A stretch of 64,000 nt of DNA from Bacillus licheniformis DSM 13 = ATCC 14580 (GCF_000011645.1 NC_006270.3:3556501-3620500); one strand, 5' to 3'; numbered from the stretch's first letter, positions 32,162 through 41,493 are shown. The notes: generated from the letters alone by a model not told the origin. Program-made: numbers and translations.

Positions 32162-33412
32162 TTAAAGCGGTATATAATTGGCCGGATCAACAGCATTGGA
32201 TTTCGCGTTGTTCCAAAGGCCTTTATGAATTTCAAAGTGAAGATGCTGCCCGTAGGATTGGCCTGTATTTCCCATCGTTCCGATCACTTGTCCCTGTTCA
32301 ACACGCTGGCCTGTCTGCACTTTAATTGAAGACATGTGAGCGTAGACCGTCTGATATGTTTGCCCGTTGATGTTATGGGTAATAAACACAACATTGCCGT
32401 AGCTGGACGAGTAATGGGCGTTATAGACCGTTCCGGCGGCGGCCGCATAAATCGGAACGCCTGAACCGCGCTTGGCGATGTCTACGCCGAAGTGATTTCC
32501 GAGCGAACGCTTTCCGAACCCGGAAGTAAATGTGCCGGAAGCAGGGCGGATAAAGCCTGAGCTGCTTGGTGCCGACGGTTTAGATGAGGAAGCTTCCGAT
32601 TGGCCGCTTGAAGCCTGGCGGCTCGCTTCAGCTTCCTGCTTTTTGCGATGCGCCTCTTCGGCTTTGATCGCTTCATCCTGGCGCTTTAAAATTTCTGCTT
32701 CATTTTCGAGTGAACCAAGTTCTTCATGTGCATGATCTTTATCTTGCTTCACTTTTTTCATGACATTTGCTTTCTCTTTTTGCTGCTTGTCGAGCGTCTT
32801 TTTTAAATCTTCCAGGTCTTTGAGCGCTTTTTCAAGGCTTTCAAGATCCTTGCTCAGCTTAGTTTCCTTTTCCTCGACAAGCTGAAGATCGCGTTTTTGC
32901 TCTTCCATCAGGTCTTTATCAGCTTCTACAATTGTCGAAACCGCACCCGCGCGGCTGATGAAATCCCCGAAGCTTTTCGAGCCGAGAAGCACATCTATGT
33001 ATTGAACAGAACCGCCGTTTTCCTGCATTGAGCGAACACGGTCTTTCAATATTTTATTGCGTTTCTCAATCTTTTCTTTAAGCTTTTTTATTTGCTTTTT
33101 CAGCTCTTCGATGCTTTTCTTTGTTTTATCGATTTCTTCATTTTTCTTTTCCAGCTTTTCATTCGTGTCCGTCATCTTACGGTCGATTTTCTCGATCTCG
33201 CTTCTCAGGCTTGCTTCCTTTGATTCAAGCTCTGAAAGCTCCTGTTTCGTTTTTTCGAGTTTTGACTCGTTTTCAGATTTTTTGCTTTGAACGTCGCTCT
33301 TTTTTTTCTCCAAGTCTTCATAAGCTAAAGCATGGTTGCTTTTTAAGGGGATCAGCACTGCCGACGATCCGAGCACAGCGGTCAGCCCCAGCGTCATAAG
33401 CTTTCTTTTCAA
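32162..33412 (-). CDS. Coiled-coil M23 family peptidoglycan hydrolase (EnvC/PcsB-like architecture) next to ftsX
   Basis: 416 aa. A signal peptide ends near ALAYE (about residue 31). A long coiled coil spans about 32-255 (rich in K, E, L heptads). A Ser/Ala/Gln-rich linker (SGQSEASSSKPSAPSSS) follows, then a LytM/M23 domain at about 290-416 with metal ligands in HFGVDIAKRG and GQHLHFEIHKG. Its place directly after ftsX suggests it is an FtsEX-activated wall hydrolase. B. subtilis FtsEX instead activates CwlO, encoded elsewhere. Gene symbol not assigned. Confidence 0.88.
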   Translation of the reverse strand: MKRKLMTLGLTAVLGSSAVLIPLKSNHALAYEDLEKKKSDVQSKKSENESKLEKTKQELSELESKEASLRSEIEKIDRKMTDTNEKLEKKNEEIDKTKKSIEELKKQIKKLKEKIEKRNKILKDRVRSMQENGGSVQYIDVLLGSKSFGDFISRAGAVSTIVEADKDLMEEQKRDLQLVEEKETKLSKDLESLEKALKDLEDLKKTLDKQQKEKANVMKKVKQDKDHAHEELGSLENEAEILKRQDEAIKAEEAHRKKQEAEASRQASSGQSEASSSKPSAPSSSGFIRPASGTFTSGFGKRSLGNHFGVDIAKRGSGVPIYAAAAGTVYNAHYSSSYGNVVFITHNINGQTYQTVYAHMSSIKVQTGQRVEQGQVIGTMGNTGQSYGQHLHFEIHKGLWNNAKSNAVDPANYIPL

Positions 33413-33485
33413 CCTTGGTTCCTCCTTGCCTTCAGAATCAAGGGAGCCCGGCGCTTTGCAGGCATCCCAGCTTTAAACATGATAC

Positions 33486-33505
33486 AACCGGCGAAAGCGC
33501 CGGTT
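33486..33505. repeat. Hairpin between ftsX and the M23 gene
   Basis: AACCGGCG (33486-33493) pairs with CGCCGGTT (33498-33505) around AAAG, touching the ftsX stop. It has no clear T-run on the minus strand, so it may be an attenuating or RNA-stabilising intercistronic hairpin. Confidence 0.55.
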
Positions 33506-34395
33506 TAAACTTTTAAGAATTTGCGAATCGACATCAAGCTTCCCCATACACCGATAACGGCTCCGATCAGCACCAGGATCGCTGAAATCTGGAAGACGAA
33601 CGGATTGTACGGCAAGAGCTGTATGAAAGTGCCTTGAACTTTCGGAGCGATCCACTGAACGGCATGATGATACGTTCCGAGCAAAATAGCGATCGGAATG
33701 ATAGAACCGCATACACCCAAGAGCAAACCTTCAATGAAAAATGGCCAGCGAATGAACCAGTTTGTCGCACCTACAAGTTTCATAATCTCGATTTCTTTGC
33801 GTCTCGCAAAAATCGTAATTTTGATCGTATTAGAAATTAAAAACATCGCCGTAAACAGCAGGCCGATGACCAATGCAATCCCGATGACTTTGGCGACATT
33901 GCTGATTTTAAACAAGCGGTCTACCTGCTCCTGTCCGTATGTCACCTTATAGACATTGGTCAGCTTCTCAAGCTTCTTGGCAGCTTTCGGTGTGTCTTGA
34001 GGGTCTTTTGTTTTTACGACAAATGCATCGTTCAGCGGGTTTTCCTGCTCGAACATCGCAAAGAATTTCCCGTCTTCCCCAAAGCTGTCTTTCAGGTTTT
34101 TGAGTTCTTCATCTTTAGATGAGTATTTGACACTGCTGATTTCCGGTATTTTCTTTATTTCTTTTTCCAATGTATTTTTTTGATCCTGGTTGGCCGTTAA
34201 GTCAACCAGCACTTTGACTTCGACTTCTTGTTCGGCTTTTAATGTCATATTGTATACGTTCAGCATGATGACCATGAACACGCCGACCAAGATAAGTGTA
34301 ACTGTTACAGCACTGATGGATGCGAAAGTCATCCACGCGTTTCTCCCGAGAGATTTTAAGCTCTCGCGCAAATGCCGTCCGAGAGTTCTAATCAT
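33505..34395 (-). CDS. ftsX: FtsX, membrane subunit of the FtsEX ABC system
   Basis: 296 aa starting MIRTLGRHLRESLKSLGRN at 34395; the frame extends to 34431 but the shorter start gives the B. subtilis length and overlaps ftsE by 8 bp. It has one helix near residues 22-46, a large extracellular domain (about 47-165), then three helices (about 170-195, 220-245, 265-290). FtsEX transduces ATP hydrolysis to wall hydrolases; in B. subtilis it controls CwlO during elongation and affects sporulation timing. Confidence 0.95.
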   Translation of the reverse strand: MIRTLGRHLRESLKSLGRNAWMTFASISAVTVTLILVGVFMVIMLNVYNMTLKAEQEVEVKVLVDLTANQDQKNTLEKEIKKIPEISSVKYSSKDEELKNLKDSFGEDGKFFAMFEQENPLNDAFVVKTKDPQDTPKAAKKLEKLTNVYKVTYGQEQVDRLFKISNVAKVIGIALVIGLLFTAMFLISNTIKITIFARRKEIEIMKLVGATNWFIRWPFFIEGLLLGVCGSIIPIAILLGTYHHAVQWIAPKVQGTFIQLLPYNPFVFQISAILVLIGAVIGVWGSLMSIRKFLKV

Positions 34396-35074
34396 AAGAA
34401 CCATACTCCCCTCTAGCTTCATCACGCACAATGACCCCGTCTTCGATTGCGATGACCCGTTTCTTCATGGTGTTTACGATTTCTTTGTTATGAGTCGCCA
34501 TAACGACTGTTGTTCCGCGGTTGTTGATCTCTTCGAGCGTCTTCATGATTTCCCAAGACGTCTCAGGGTCAAGGTTTCCCGTCGGCTCGTCAGCGATCAC
34601 GACATCAGGGTCGTTGACGATTGACCGCGCAATTGAAACCCGTTGCTGTTCTCCTCCGGACAGCTGATCAGGAAATTGCCTTGCTTTGTGCTTCAGCTGG
34701 ACAAGATCAAGCACTTCAAGCACTTTTTTTCTGATCACCTCTGGGCGCTCCCCGATGACCTCTAAAGCAAATGCAACATTTTCAAACACCGTCAGCTTCG
34801 GCAGCAGTTTAAAGTCTTGGAATACAACGCCGATTTTCCTTCTGATAAAAGGAATCTCTTTTTCTTTGAGCTGCGCCAAATTTTTATTGTTTATGACAAT
34901 CTTCCCTTTGGAAGGCTTTTCTTCGCGGTAAATCATTTTAATGAAGGTTGATTTTCCTGCTCCGCTCGGTCCTACAACATAAACAAATTCCCCGGGATAT
35001 ATAGAGATGCTTATTCCGTTCAGCGCCGAGACCCCGTTGGAATAAGTCTTATATACATCTTTTATTTCGATCAT
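34388..35074 (-). CDS. ftsE: FtsE, ATPase subunit of the FtsEX ABC system
   Basis: 228-aa ABC ATPase. Walker A GPSGAGKST is at residues about 36-44, Q-loop VVFQDFKLL near 85, signature LSGGEQQR near 140, Walker B VVIADEPTGNLD near 159-170, and H-loop MATHNKE near 195. The start MIEIKDVYKTYSNGV is typical. It is the first gene of ftsEX, followed without a terminator by the M23 hydrolase gene. Confidence 0.96.
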   Translation of the reverse strand: MIEIKDVYKTYSNGVSALNGISISIYPGEFVYVVGPSGAGKSTFIKMIYREEKPSKGKIVINNKNLAQLKEKEIPFIRRKIGVVFQDFKLLPKLTVFENVAFALEVIGERPEVIRKKVLEVLDLVQLKHKARQFPDQLSGGEQQRVSIARSIVNDPDVVIADEPTGNLDPETSWEIMKTLEEINNRGTTVVMATHNKEIVNTMKKRVIAIEDGVIVRDEARGEYGSYD

Positions 35075-35426
35075 GTAATCACCTAATCTTTTATGTTTAT
35101 ACGGTCATACTCTTCGAAAGGGCCTGTCGTTTTGTGTCCCCTGCCAATTTCACGATAAATGGTATTAATTCAAGCCCTTTTTCAACAACACCCATTATAC
35201 GTCAAGATTAGACAAAATGATATTACAGTTTTGTTTCAATGCCGACCTAAGTTATAGGAAAAACGCAAAATCAGCCAAAAAATTTGTACTTTGGGCCTTA
35301 TTTAAGACAAAAGAACCCGTTAATTCCGTTTTCCCAATAGGCAAAAAGACCTTTTCAACAAAAAAAGAACCTTTTTCACCTGAACGTGAAGAAGGTTCTT
35401 TTCGCCTCCTGACTGGCAAGGCATGC
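35075..35426. other. Intergenic region between cccB and ftsE
   Basis: This 352-bp gap holds the ftsE leader (a TATAAT on the minus strand at about 35194-35199 with a poor -35) and the cccB terminator at its left end. The middle (35216-35360) is AT-rich with no supported gene. Confidence 0.6.
35362..35402 (-). terminator. Terminator of cccB
   Basis: AAAAGAACCTTTTTCAC (35363-35379) pairs with GTGAAGAAGGTTCTTTT (35386-35402), a long strong stem downstream of cccB. Confidence 0.88.
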
Positions 35427-35753
35427 TTACTTTTTCTCTGAAAGCCACTTCGCGACCGCTTCAGCTTCTTTTTCGTCTACAAGATTGCCAGGCATTCCGC
35501 CGCGGCCGTTGACTACAATGTCCTTAATTTCGCTTTCCTTATACTTGCCGCCAACTTCCTTCAAACTCGGAGCGGAACCGCCGGCCAAATCCTTACCATG
35601 GCAGCCTGTGCAGTTTTGCTGGTAAATCTCTTCCCCGTCGGTTGCAGTTGCTTGCCCGCCTGTATTTTTCTCTTTGCTTTCGTTGTTATTGCCGCCGCAG
35701 GCAGCCAGCACAAAAGAAACAGCCATAAACAGAGTAAACAGCTTCATTTTCAT
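35427..35753 (-). CDS. cccB: CccB, cytochrome c-551 lipoprotein
   Basis: 108 aa. A lipoprotein signal with lipobox LAAC at residues about 16-19 (FVLAACGGNNN) gives a diacylglyceryl-anchored protein. The haem c motif CTGCHGKDLAGG (C-x2-C-H) is present, and the distal Met ligand lies in GRGGMPGNL. It carries electrons at the outer face of the membrane, to caa3 oxidase in Bacillus. Its anchoring needs Lgt (10150-10962) and its haem the Ccs system. Monocistronic. Confidence 0.95.
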   Translation of the reverse strand: MKMKLFTLFMAVSFVLAACGGNNNESKEKNTGGQATATDGEEIYQQNCTGCHGKDLAGGSAPSLKEVGGKYKESEIKDIVVNGRGGMPGNLVDEKEAEAVAKWLSEKK

Positions 35754-35801
35754 TTTTTCAAGTCAGCTCCTTTAACAAGTCAACCTTTATTATAACCTCG
35801 A

Positions 35802-36656
35802 TTATGCGCGTTTAAAACCCTCGCCAAGCACCTCTGAAGCATCCATCGCAATGACAAATGCAGACTCATCAATGTGTTTTACGAGTTGTTTCAGCTTTGT
35901 GAACTCGGTCTGGCCGACCACGCACATCAAAATAGGCCGCTCATCATCTGTATAGCCTCCGACCGCTGATATTTTCGTAATCCCCCTGTCGATTTTATTC
36001 AGTACCGCATGTCGAACTTCCTCTTCCCGGTTCGTAATGATCATCGCCATTTTGGAACGGTTCAATCCGACCTGGATGACATCGATGGTTTTGCTTGATA
36101 TATAAACGCCAAGCATAGCATAAAGTCCCTGTTCGATGTTAAAAACAAACATCGCGGACAGGACGATCGTTCCGTCAATCAGCGCCAAACATTTGCCTTG
36201 CGACAGCCCGGTGTACTTATGAATGATTTGCGCGGCCAGCGCAGTGCCGCCTGTCGAGCCCCTTCCGAGAAAGACCATCCCGATCCCGACTCCGATGCCG
36301 ACACCGCCGAAAATGGCGGCCAAGAGCGGATTCTCTGTCGCCGGAGCAATGTCCCGCGTCACGTATACGACAAACGGGAGAAAAACAGACCCGACAAGCG
36401 TCTTGATGCCGAATTTTCCTCCGAGTACCAGAACCCCGGCAATAAATAAAGGAATATTAAATGCCCATTGCACATAGGCGGCTTCAAAGCCGAACGATTG
36501 CAAAATGGTGCTGATGCCGCTGACTCCGCCGGCTGCAATCCGGTTGGGAAGCAAAAACATATTAAATGTCACAGCGACGACGGCTGATCCAAACAGGATA
36601 TAGCCGTAGTCACGCAGCACCGTAAACAATTGATATCTCGTTTTGTCCATATTCAT
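35802..36656 (-). CDS. yvjA: YvjA, YitT/DUF2179 family membrane protein
   Basis: 284 aa from ATG at 36656, which has CGGAGG eight bases upstream (the frame is open to 36674). The N-terminal half has about five helices with the family pattern FNMFLLPNRIAAGGVSGISTIL and GRGSTGGTALAAQI; the C-terminal third is a soluble DUF2179 domain (SKMAMIITNREEEVRHAVLN, ASEVLGEGFKRA). Function is unknown; the family is related to YitT. It lies between cccB and prfB as in B. subtilis. Confidence 0.88.
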   Translation of the reverse strand: MNMDKTRYQLFTVLRDYGYILFGSAVVAVTFNMFLLPNRIAAGGVSGISTILQSFGFEAAYVQWAFNIPLFIAGVLVLGGKFGIKTLVGSVFLPFVVYVTRDIAPATENPLLAAIFGGVGIGVGIGMVFLGRGSTGGTALAAQIIHKYTGLSQGKCLALIDGTIVLSAMFVFNIEQGLYAMLGVYISSKTIDVIQVGLNRSKMAMIITNREEEVRHAVLNKIDRGITKISAVGGYTDDERPILMCVVGQTEFTKLKQLVKHIDESAFVIAMDASEVLGEGFKRA

Positions 36657-36813
36657 GTCTGTCATCCTCCGCACGATTCATTACCAATCGAGAGTATAGC
36701 ATTTAGCATACTGTAAGTAAATAACAGCCAAATAACGTATTAATTGAATAAAGCGGCAGAGGGACAAAGCTTCTTACGGCTTAAGCTGCCCAGATTCAGG
36801 CAATTTTCCCCGC

Positions 36814-36849
36814 AAAAAAGGCACATCCTCACAATGTGGATGCGCCTTT
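36814..36849 (-). terminator. Terminator of prfB
   Basis: GGCACATCC (36820-36828) pairs with GGATGCGCC (about 36838-36846) with an internal mismatch, flanked by A- and T-runs, just past the prfB stop. Confidence 0.75.
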
Positions 36850-36856
36850 CTTCAAT

Positions 36857-37958
36857 TTAGGAAAGCTTGGAACGCAAATATGCGTCAATGAAAGAGTCAA
36901 TGTCTCCGTCCATAACCGCCTGCACGTTCCCCATTTCCGTGTTGGTTCGATGATCCTTCACTAGAGAATACGGGTGGAAAACGTATGAGCGGATCTGGCT
37001 TCCCCAGCCGATTTCTTTTTGTTCGCCGCGAATTTCGTCCAGCTGTGCCTGCTGCTCCTCGATTCTGCGCTGATACAGCTTCGATTTCAGCATTTTCATG
37101 GCACGTTCGCGGTTTTTAATTTGTGATCGCTCTGTCTGACAAGTGACGATGACGCCTGTCGGCAAGTGGGTGATCCTGACGGCGGAGTCTGTCGTATTGA
37201 CGTGCTGGCCGCCGGCGCCGCTTGCCCTGTACGTATCGACTTTAATATCTTCCGTACGGATCTCAATGTCGATTTCTTCGTTGAATTCAGGCATGACATC
37301 ACAAGACACAAACGACGTGTGCCTGCGCCCTGAAGAGTCAAACGGAGAAATTCTGACGAGCCTGTGCACGCCTTTTTCGGCTTTTAAATAACCGTAGGCA
37401 TTGTGGCCTTTAATCAGGAGAGTGACAGACTTGATTCCCGCCTCATCTCCTGGAAGGTAATCAAGGGTTTCCACCTTGAATCCGCGGCGCTCTGCCCACC
37501 TGGTGTACATTCTGAGAAGCATTGAACCCCAATCCTGTGATTCGGTGCCGCCGGCTCCCGGGTGAAGCTCAAGGATCGCATTGTTTTTATCATAAGGCTC
37601 GCTTAACAATAGCTGGAGCTCAAATTCATTAAACTGCTTTGTTAAGCTTTTCAGCTCGTTGACCAGTTCATTTTGCAGGTCCTGGTCAGGATCTTCTTTT
37701 AAAAGATCATGTGTCATTTGCAGTTCTTCATGAGACTCGCTTAAACTTTTGTACGTGTTGACATAGTCTTTTAACGCATTCGCTTCATTAATGATCGTCT
37801 GCGCTTTCTGCTGATCTCCCCAAAAGTCGGGGTCAGCCATCTGCTCGTCTAATTCGCTGATTCTTGCTTCCTTTGTTTCGAGGTCAAAGAGACCCCCTGA
37901 AGTCCGCTAACCGAGTAGCCATATTTTCAAGTTCCTGTCTGATTTCTGCCAATTCCAT
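36857..37958 (-). CDS. prfB: PrfB, peptide chain release factor 2 (programmed +1 frameshift)
   Basis: 366 aa after the shift. Frame 1 begins MELAEIRQELENMATRLADF (ATG at 37958) and reaches TGA at codon 25 (37884-37886). Skipping one base continues DLETKEARISELDEQMADPDFWG to the stop at 36857. The GGQ motif is in ASGAGGQHVNTTDSAVR near residue 250, and the RF2 anticodon-like SPF in RISPFDSSGRRHTSF. RF2 reads UGA and UAA. The open frame from 37840 alone would miss about 40 N-terminal residues. Confidence 0.96.
37884..37898 (-). promoter_or_regulatory. Autoregulatory RF2 frameshift site
   Basis: On the minus strand an internal Shine-Dalgarno-like AGGGGGT (37892-37898) precedes CTT-TGA-C (37883-37889) by 2-3 bases, the classic RF2 slippery site. 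Slow termination at UGA when RF2 is scarce allows the +1 shift. Confidence 0.95.
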
Positions 37959-37995
37959 TATTCTTTCACCTCATCATATATTTCAGCCGGTTCAA

Positions 37996-38025
37996 AATAA
38001 AAAGAGGCGTGCACCTCTTTTTATT
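37996..38025 (-). terminator. Terminator-like hairpin at the end of secA
   Basis: A perfect inverted repeat AATAAAAAGAGG (37996-38007) / CCTCTTTTTATT (38014-38025) around CGTGCA overlaps the secA stop. It probably attenuates read-through into prfB, which starts 38 bp downstream. Confidence 0.8.
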
Positions 38026-40546
38026 CTGTTCTTCCGCAGCAGTTTTTATATTTTTTTCCGCTTCCGCAGTAGCAAGGATCATTGCGTCCGATATCCACCG
38101 CTTTGCGGACCGGTTTTTTCTTCGCTTGTTTTTCCTCATCGCCTTCTTTCGGCTGATGGGCTGTCGTCTGTCCTTGAATGACCTCTTCGCGCTCAAGGTT
38201 GTTTTCGATTTCAGCCTTCATGACGAATTTGGCTACATCATCTTCAATCGCCGCGATCATGTTTTCAAACATTGCAAAGCCTTCCATCTGATACTCGCGG
38301 AGCGGGTTTGTCTGAGCATAAGCGCGCAGATGAATTCCTTGCCGCAGCTGATCCATCGCATCGATGTGATCCATCCATTTCGTATCCACTTCGCGGAGAA
38401 CGATGACTTTCTCAAATTCGCGCATTTGTTCAGAGCCGTACCGCTCTTCTTTCTCATCGTATTTCGTTTTGATGCGGTCGTAAATGAGCTCTGTAATCTC
38501 CTCGGGCTCTTTTCCGAAAATGTCGCTTTTCTCCACTCCACCTTCATCAAGGAAATTCGCATTTACAAGCTCCACAAGGCCGTCAAGATTCCACTCTTCA
38601 GGCAGATCTTCCTTCGGCGTATATGAAGCAACAGCCCGCTCGAGTGAAGCTTTAATCATATTTTCGACGATGGAGCGGAGGTTATCGGAATCGATGACCT
38701 CAAAGCGCTGTTTATAGATGACTTCGCGCTGCTGGCGGAGCACGTCATCGTATTGCAGAAGCTGCTTACGGGCATCAAAGTTGTTGCCTTCCACACGCTT
38801 CTGTGAAGATTCGACCGCTCTTGAAACCATCTTGCTCTGTATCGGCGTCGAATCGTCCATTCCGAAGCGGTCAAGCATCGCCATCGTCCGCTCTGCGCCG
38901 AAGCGTTTCATTAATTCATCTTCCATGGACAGATAAAATTGGGTGATACCAGGGTCCCCCTGACGGCCTGAACGTCCGCGCAGCTGGTTGTCAATCCGCC
39001 TTGATTCATGGCGTTCCGTACCGATGACGGCCAGTCCGCCAAGCTCTTTTACACCTTCGCCAAGCTTGATGTCCGTTCCGCGGCCCGCCATGTTGGTCGC
39101 GATGGTGACCGCGCCTTTTTGCCCGGCATCTTCGATAATCTGAGCTTCCCGCTCATGGTTTTTCGCGTTCAACACTTGATGCGGGATTCCTTTATTTTTA
39201 AGGAGCCTTGATATCAATTCAGATGTTTCAACCGCAACCGTACCGACAAGTACCGGCTGTCCGACCATATAGCGCTGGGCGACATCCTCTGCAACAGCTT
39301 TAAATTTTCCTTCCATGGTCCGGTAAATTAAATCCGGTCGGTCATCGCGGGCAATCGGCTTGTTGGTCGGAATCGTAACAACCTGCATGTTGTAGATGTT
39401 GCGGAATTCTTCTTCTTCCGTTTTTGCGGTACCCGTCATTCCAGCCAATTTTTCATACATTCGGAAATAGTTCTGGAAGGTGATCGTCGCGAGCGTCATG
39501 CTCTCATTTTGGATCTCAAGGCCTTCCTTCGCTTCAATGGCCTGGTGAAGTCCGTCGCTGTAGCGGCGGCCTTTCATCAAACGGCCTGTAAAAGAGTCGA
39601 CGATAACGACCTGACCGTCTTCGACGACGTAGTCGACGTCTTTATGCATCGCCGCATGGGCTTTCAGCGCCTGGGCAATATGATGGTTTAAGGCGACATG
39701 GCGGACGTCAAACAAGTTTTCGATGCCAAATGCCTTTTCAGCTTTTGTCATCCCCTCTTCAGTCAGCTGAACGCCTTTTGTTTTCACATCGTATGTGTAG
39801 TCCTGATCCGCTTTTAGCGTGCGGACAAACGCATTGGCCTGAACATAAAGCTTGGTGGATTTGGCCGCTTGTCCAGAAATGATGAGCGGCGTTCTTGCTT
39901 CATCGATCAAAATGGAGTCGACTTCATCGATGACCGCAAAATGAAGCGGGCGCTGAACCATCTGCTCTTTATAAAGCACCATGTTGTCGCGCAAGTAGTC
40001 AAAGCCAAGCTCATTATTCGTAGAATACGTAATATCTGCTGCATAGGCTTCACGCTTCTCGTCTTTTGACAGGCTGTTCAGGTTTAGGCCGACCGTCAGC
40101 CCGAGAAACTCAAAGATTTTCCCCATCTCTTCAGCGTCGCGGCTCGCCAGGTATTCGTTGACCGTCACGACGTGAACGCCTTTCCCTGACAGAGCGTTCA
40201 AGTAAACGGGCATTGTGGAAGTCAGCGTTTTACCTTCCCCCGTTTTCATTTCGGCGATATTCCCTTCATGAAGGGCGACGCCCCCCATCAGCTGAACCTT
40301 AAACGGAAACATGCCTGTCACGCGCCGGGAAGCTTCCCTGACAACGGCAAACGCTTCAACCAAAAGATCGTCAACCGTTTCGCCTTTTTCAAGGCGCTCT
40401 TTGAACTCGATCGTCTTTTGCTTCAAAGCTTCGTCTGAAAGCTTCTCTATATCTGCCTTGAGCGCATCAATCTCGTTCGCTTTCTTTTCATAACGGCTGA
40501 GCGTGCGTTTTGTCGGATCAAACACTTTATTTAAAATTCCAAGCAT
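38021..40546 (-). CDS. secA: SecA, preprotein translocase ATPase
   Basis: 841-aa motor of the Sec export pathway. Walker A EMKTGEGKTL is near residues 99-107, Walker B VIDEVDSILIDEARTPLIISG near 205-225, motif GTDIKLG near 492, and the C-terminal Zn-binding CYCGSGKKYKNCCG (C-x-C-x8-C-C) at the extreme end for SecB-type or lipid contact. It would export the yvpB, pelC, yvnB, ctpB and M23 products encoded here. Confidence 0.98.
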   Translation of the reverse strand: MLGILNKVFDPTKRTLSRYEKKANEIDALKADIEKLSDEALKQKTIEFKERLEKGETVDDLLVEAFAVVREASRRVTGMFPFKVQLMGGVALHEGNIAEMKTGEGKTLTSTMPVYLNALSGKGVHVVTVNEYLASRDAEEMGKIFEFLGLTVGLNLNSLSKDEKREAYAADITYSTNNELGFDYLRDNMVLYKEQMVQRPLHFAVIDEVDSILIDEARTPLIISGQAAKSTKLYVQANAFVRTLKADQDYTYDVKTKGVQLTEEGMTKAEKAFGIENLFDVRHVALNHHIAQALKAHAAMHKDVDYVVEDGQVVIVDSFTGRLMKGRRYSDGLHQAIEAKEGLEIQNESMTLATITFQNYFRMYEKLAGMTGTAKTEEEEFRNIYNMQVVTIPTNKPIARDDRPDLIYRTMEGKFKAVAEDVAQRYMVGQPVLVGTVAVETSELISRLLKNKGIPHQVLNAKNHEREAQIIEDAGQKGAVTIATNMAGRGTDIKLGEGVKELGGLAVIGTERHESRRIDNQLRGRSGRQGDPGITQFYLSMEDELMKRFGAERTMAMLDRFGMDDSTPIQSKMVSRAVESSQKRVEGNNFDARKQLLQYDDVLRQQREVIYKQRFEVIDSDNLRSIVENMIKASLERAVASYTPKEDLPEEWNLDGLVELVNANFLDEGGVEKSDIFGKEPEEITELIYDRIKTKYDEKEERYGSEQMREFEKVIVLREVDTKWMDHIDAMDQLRQGIHLRAYAQTNPLREYQMEGFAMFENMIAAIEDDVAKFVMKAEIENNLEREEVIQGQTTAHQPKEGDEEKQAKKKPVRKAVDIGRNDPCYCGSGKKYKNCCGRTE

Positions 40547-40706
40547 AGAATAACGCTCCTCTTTAATTTCCTTGTTTAAGCATGAGTAAACAGTAATTTT
40601 TATATATGCAATATCATATCATACCTTTTGTCATTTCCAAACAATTTACCGCGGGGGAACGGAAAAAATCCCCTCTGCGGAAGATCCGGGAGGGGACTCG
40701 ATATAT

Positions 40707-41267
40707 TTATTCGTTCGGCTCGATCAAACCGTATTTTCCATCGTTTCTTCGGTAGACCACATTGGTCAGATTGGTTTCGGCGTTCGTGAATACAAAGAAG
40801 CTGTGTCCAAGCATATTCATTTGTAAAATCGCTTCTTCATTATCCATCGGCTTTAAATTAAAGCGCTTTTGACGGACAACCTGCGGCTGTTCATCCTCAA
40901 TGTCTTCCTGCACGGCCGTTCCGATGCCGTTTCCTTCTGCAAAAACATGCTTCGAAGAACCTTTTTCGCGGAATTTCCGGTTAACTTTTGTTTTATGCTT
41001 GCGTATTTGACGTTCCAGTTTGTTCGTTGCGAGATCGATTGCATTGTACATATCTTCGTGGTGAACTTCCGCACGGAGAGAGAGGTCTGTCATTGGAATT
41101 GTCACTTCCACCTTTGATTCCTGATCATTGTAGAATTTTAAGTTGACGTGAACAATCGCATCAACGTTATTTTCAAAATAACGCTCAAGCTTTCCAATCT
41201 TCTTCTCGACGTGTTCTCTTAACGCTGGTGTTACCTCAATATTTTCTCCTCTGACGTTGAACTCCAT
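40707..41267 (-). CDS. hpf: Hpf (long form), ribosome hibernation promoting factor
   Basis: 186 aa from ATG at 41267 (a TTG codon lies directly in front). N-terminal HPF/YfiA domain (FNVRGENIEVTPALREHVEKKIGKLERYFE), then a linker and the C-terminal dimerisation domain (FNLKPMDNEEAILQMNMLGHSFFVFTNAET), the layout of long HPF that forms 100S ribosome dimers. RBS AAAGGAGG is present. B. subtilis yvyD/hpf is under sigma-B and sigma-H control, and matching signals lie upstream. Confidence 0.95.
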   Translation of the reverse strand: MEFNVRGENIEVTPALREHVEKKIGKLERYFENNVDAIVHVNLKFYNDQESKVEVTIPMTDLSLRAEVHHEDMYNAIDLATNKLERQIRKHKTKVNRKFREKGSSKHVFAEGNGIGTAVQEDIEDEQPQVVRQKRFNLKPMDNEEAILQMNMLGHSFFVFTNAETNLTNVVYRRNDGKYGLIEPNE

Positions 41268-41316
41268 CAAAAGAACGCCTCCTTTATATTAAGGATATGT
41301 AAATATATTTCGTCTT

Positions 41317-41342
41317 TTCCCTGCTGAATTCCTGCATAAACG
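41317..41342 (-). promoter_or_regulatory. Sigma-B promoter of hpf (with an overlapping sigma-H-like site)
   Basis: On the minus strand GTTTAT (41337-41342), 14 bp, GGGAAA (41317-41322) fits the sigma-B pattern GTTTAA-N12/15-GGGWAW. An AGGAATT with a GAAAT about 15 bp further downstream overlaps it and resembles a weak sigma-H promoter. Both sigma factors are known to drive this gene in B. subtilis. Confidence 0.72.
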
Positions 41343-41457
41343 TAAAAATTATGTGAAAAATCCGTGAATTTTGACGAAGTTTGTCTCCTGCCATCTGAGC
41401 CCCTTTATTAAATCTTAAATATATTCACATGCGGATAAAATAAGAACAAAAAATAAC

Positions 41458-41493
41458 GGCATACACCTGCAGAATCCTGACAGATGTATGCCA
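41458..41493 (-). terminator. Terminator after the fliT-linked unknown gene
   Basis: GGCATACACCT (41458-41468) pairs with AGATGTATGCC (41483-41493) with one G-U/A-C position; an A-rich stretch to the left gives the T-tract on the minus strand. Confidence 0.78.
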
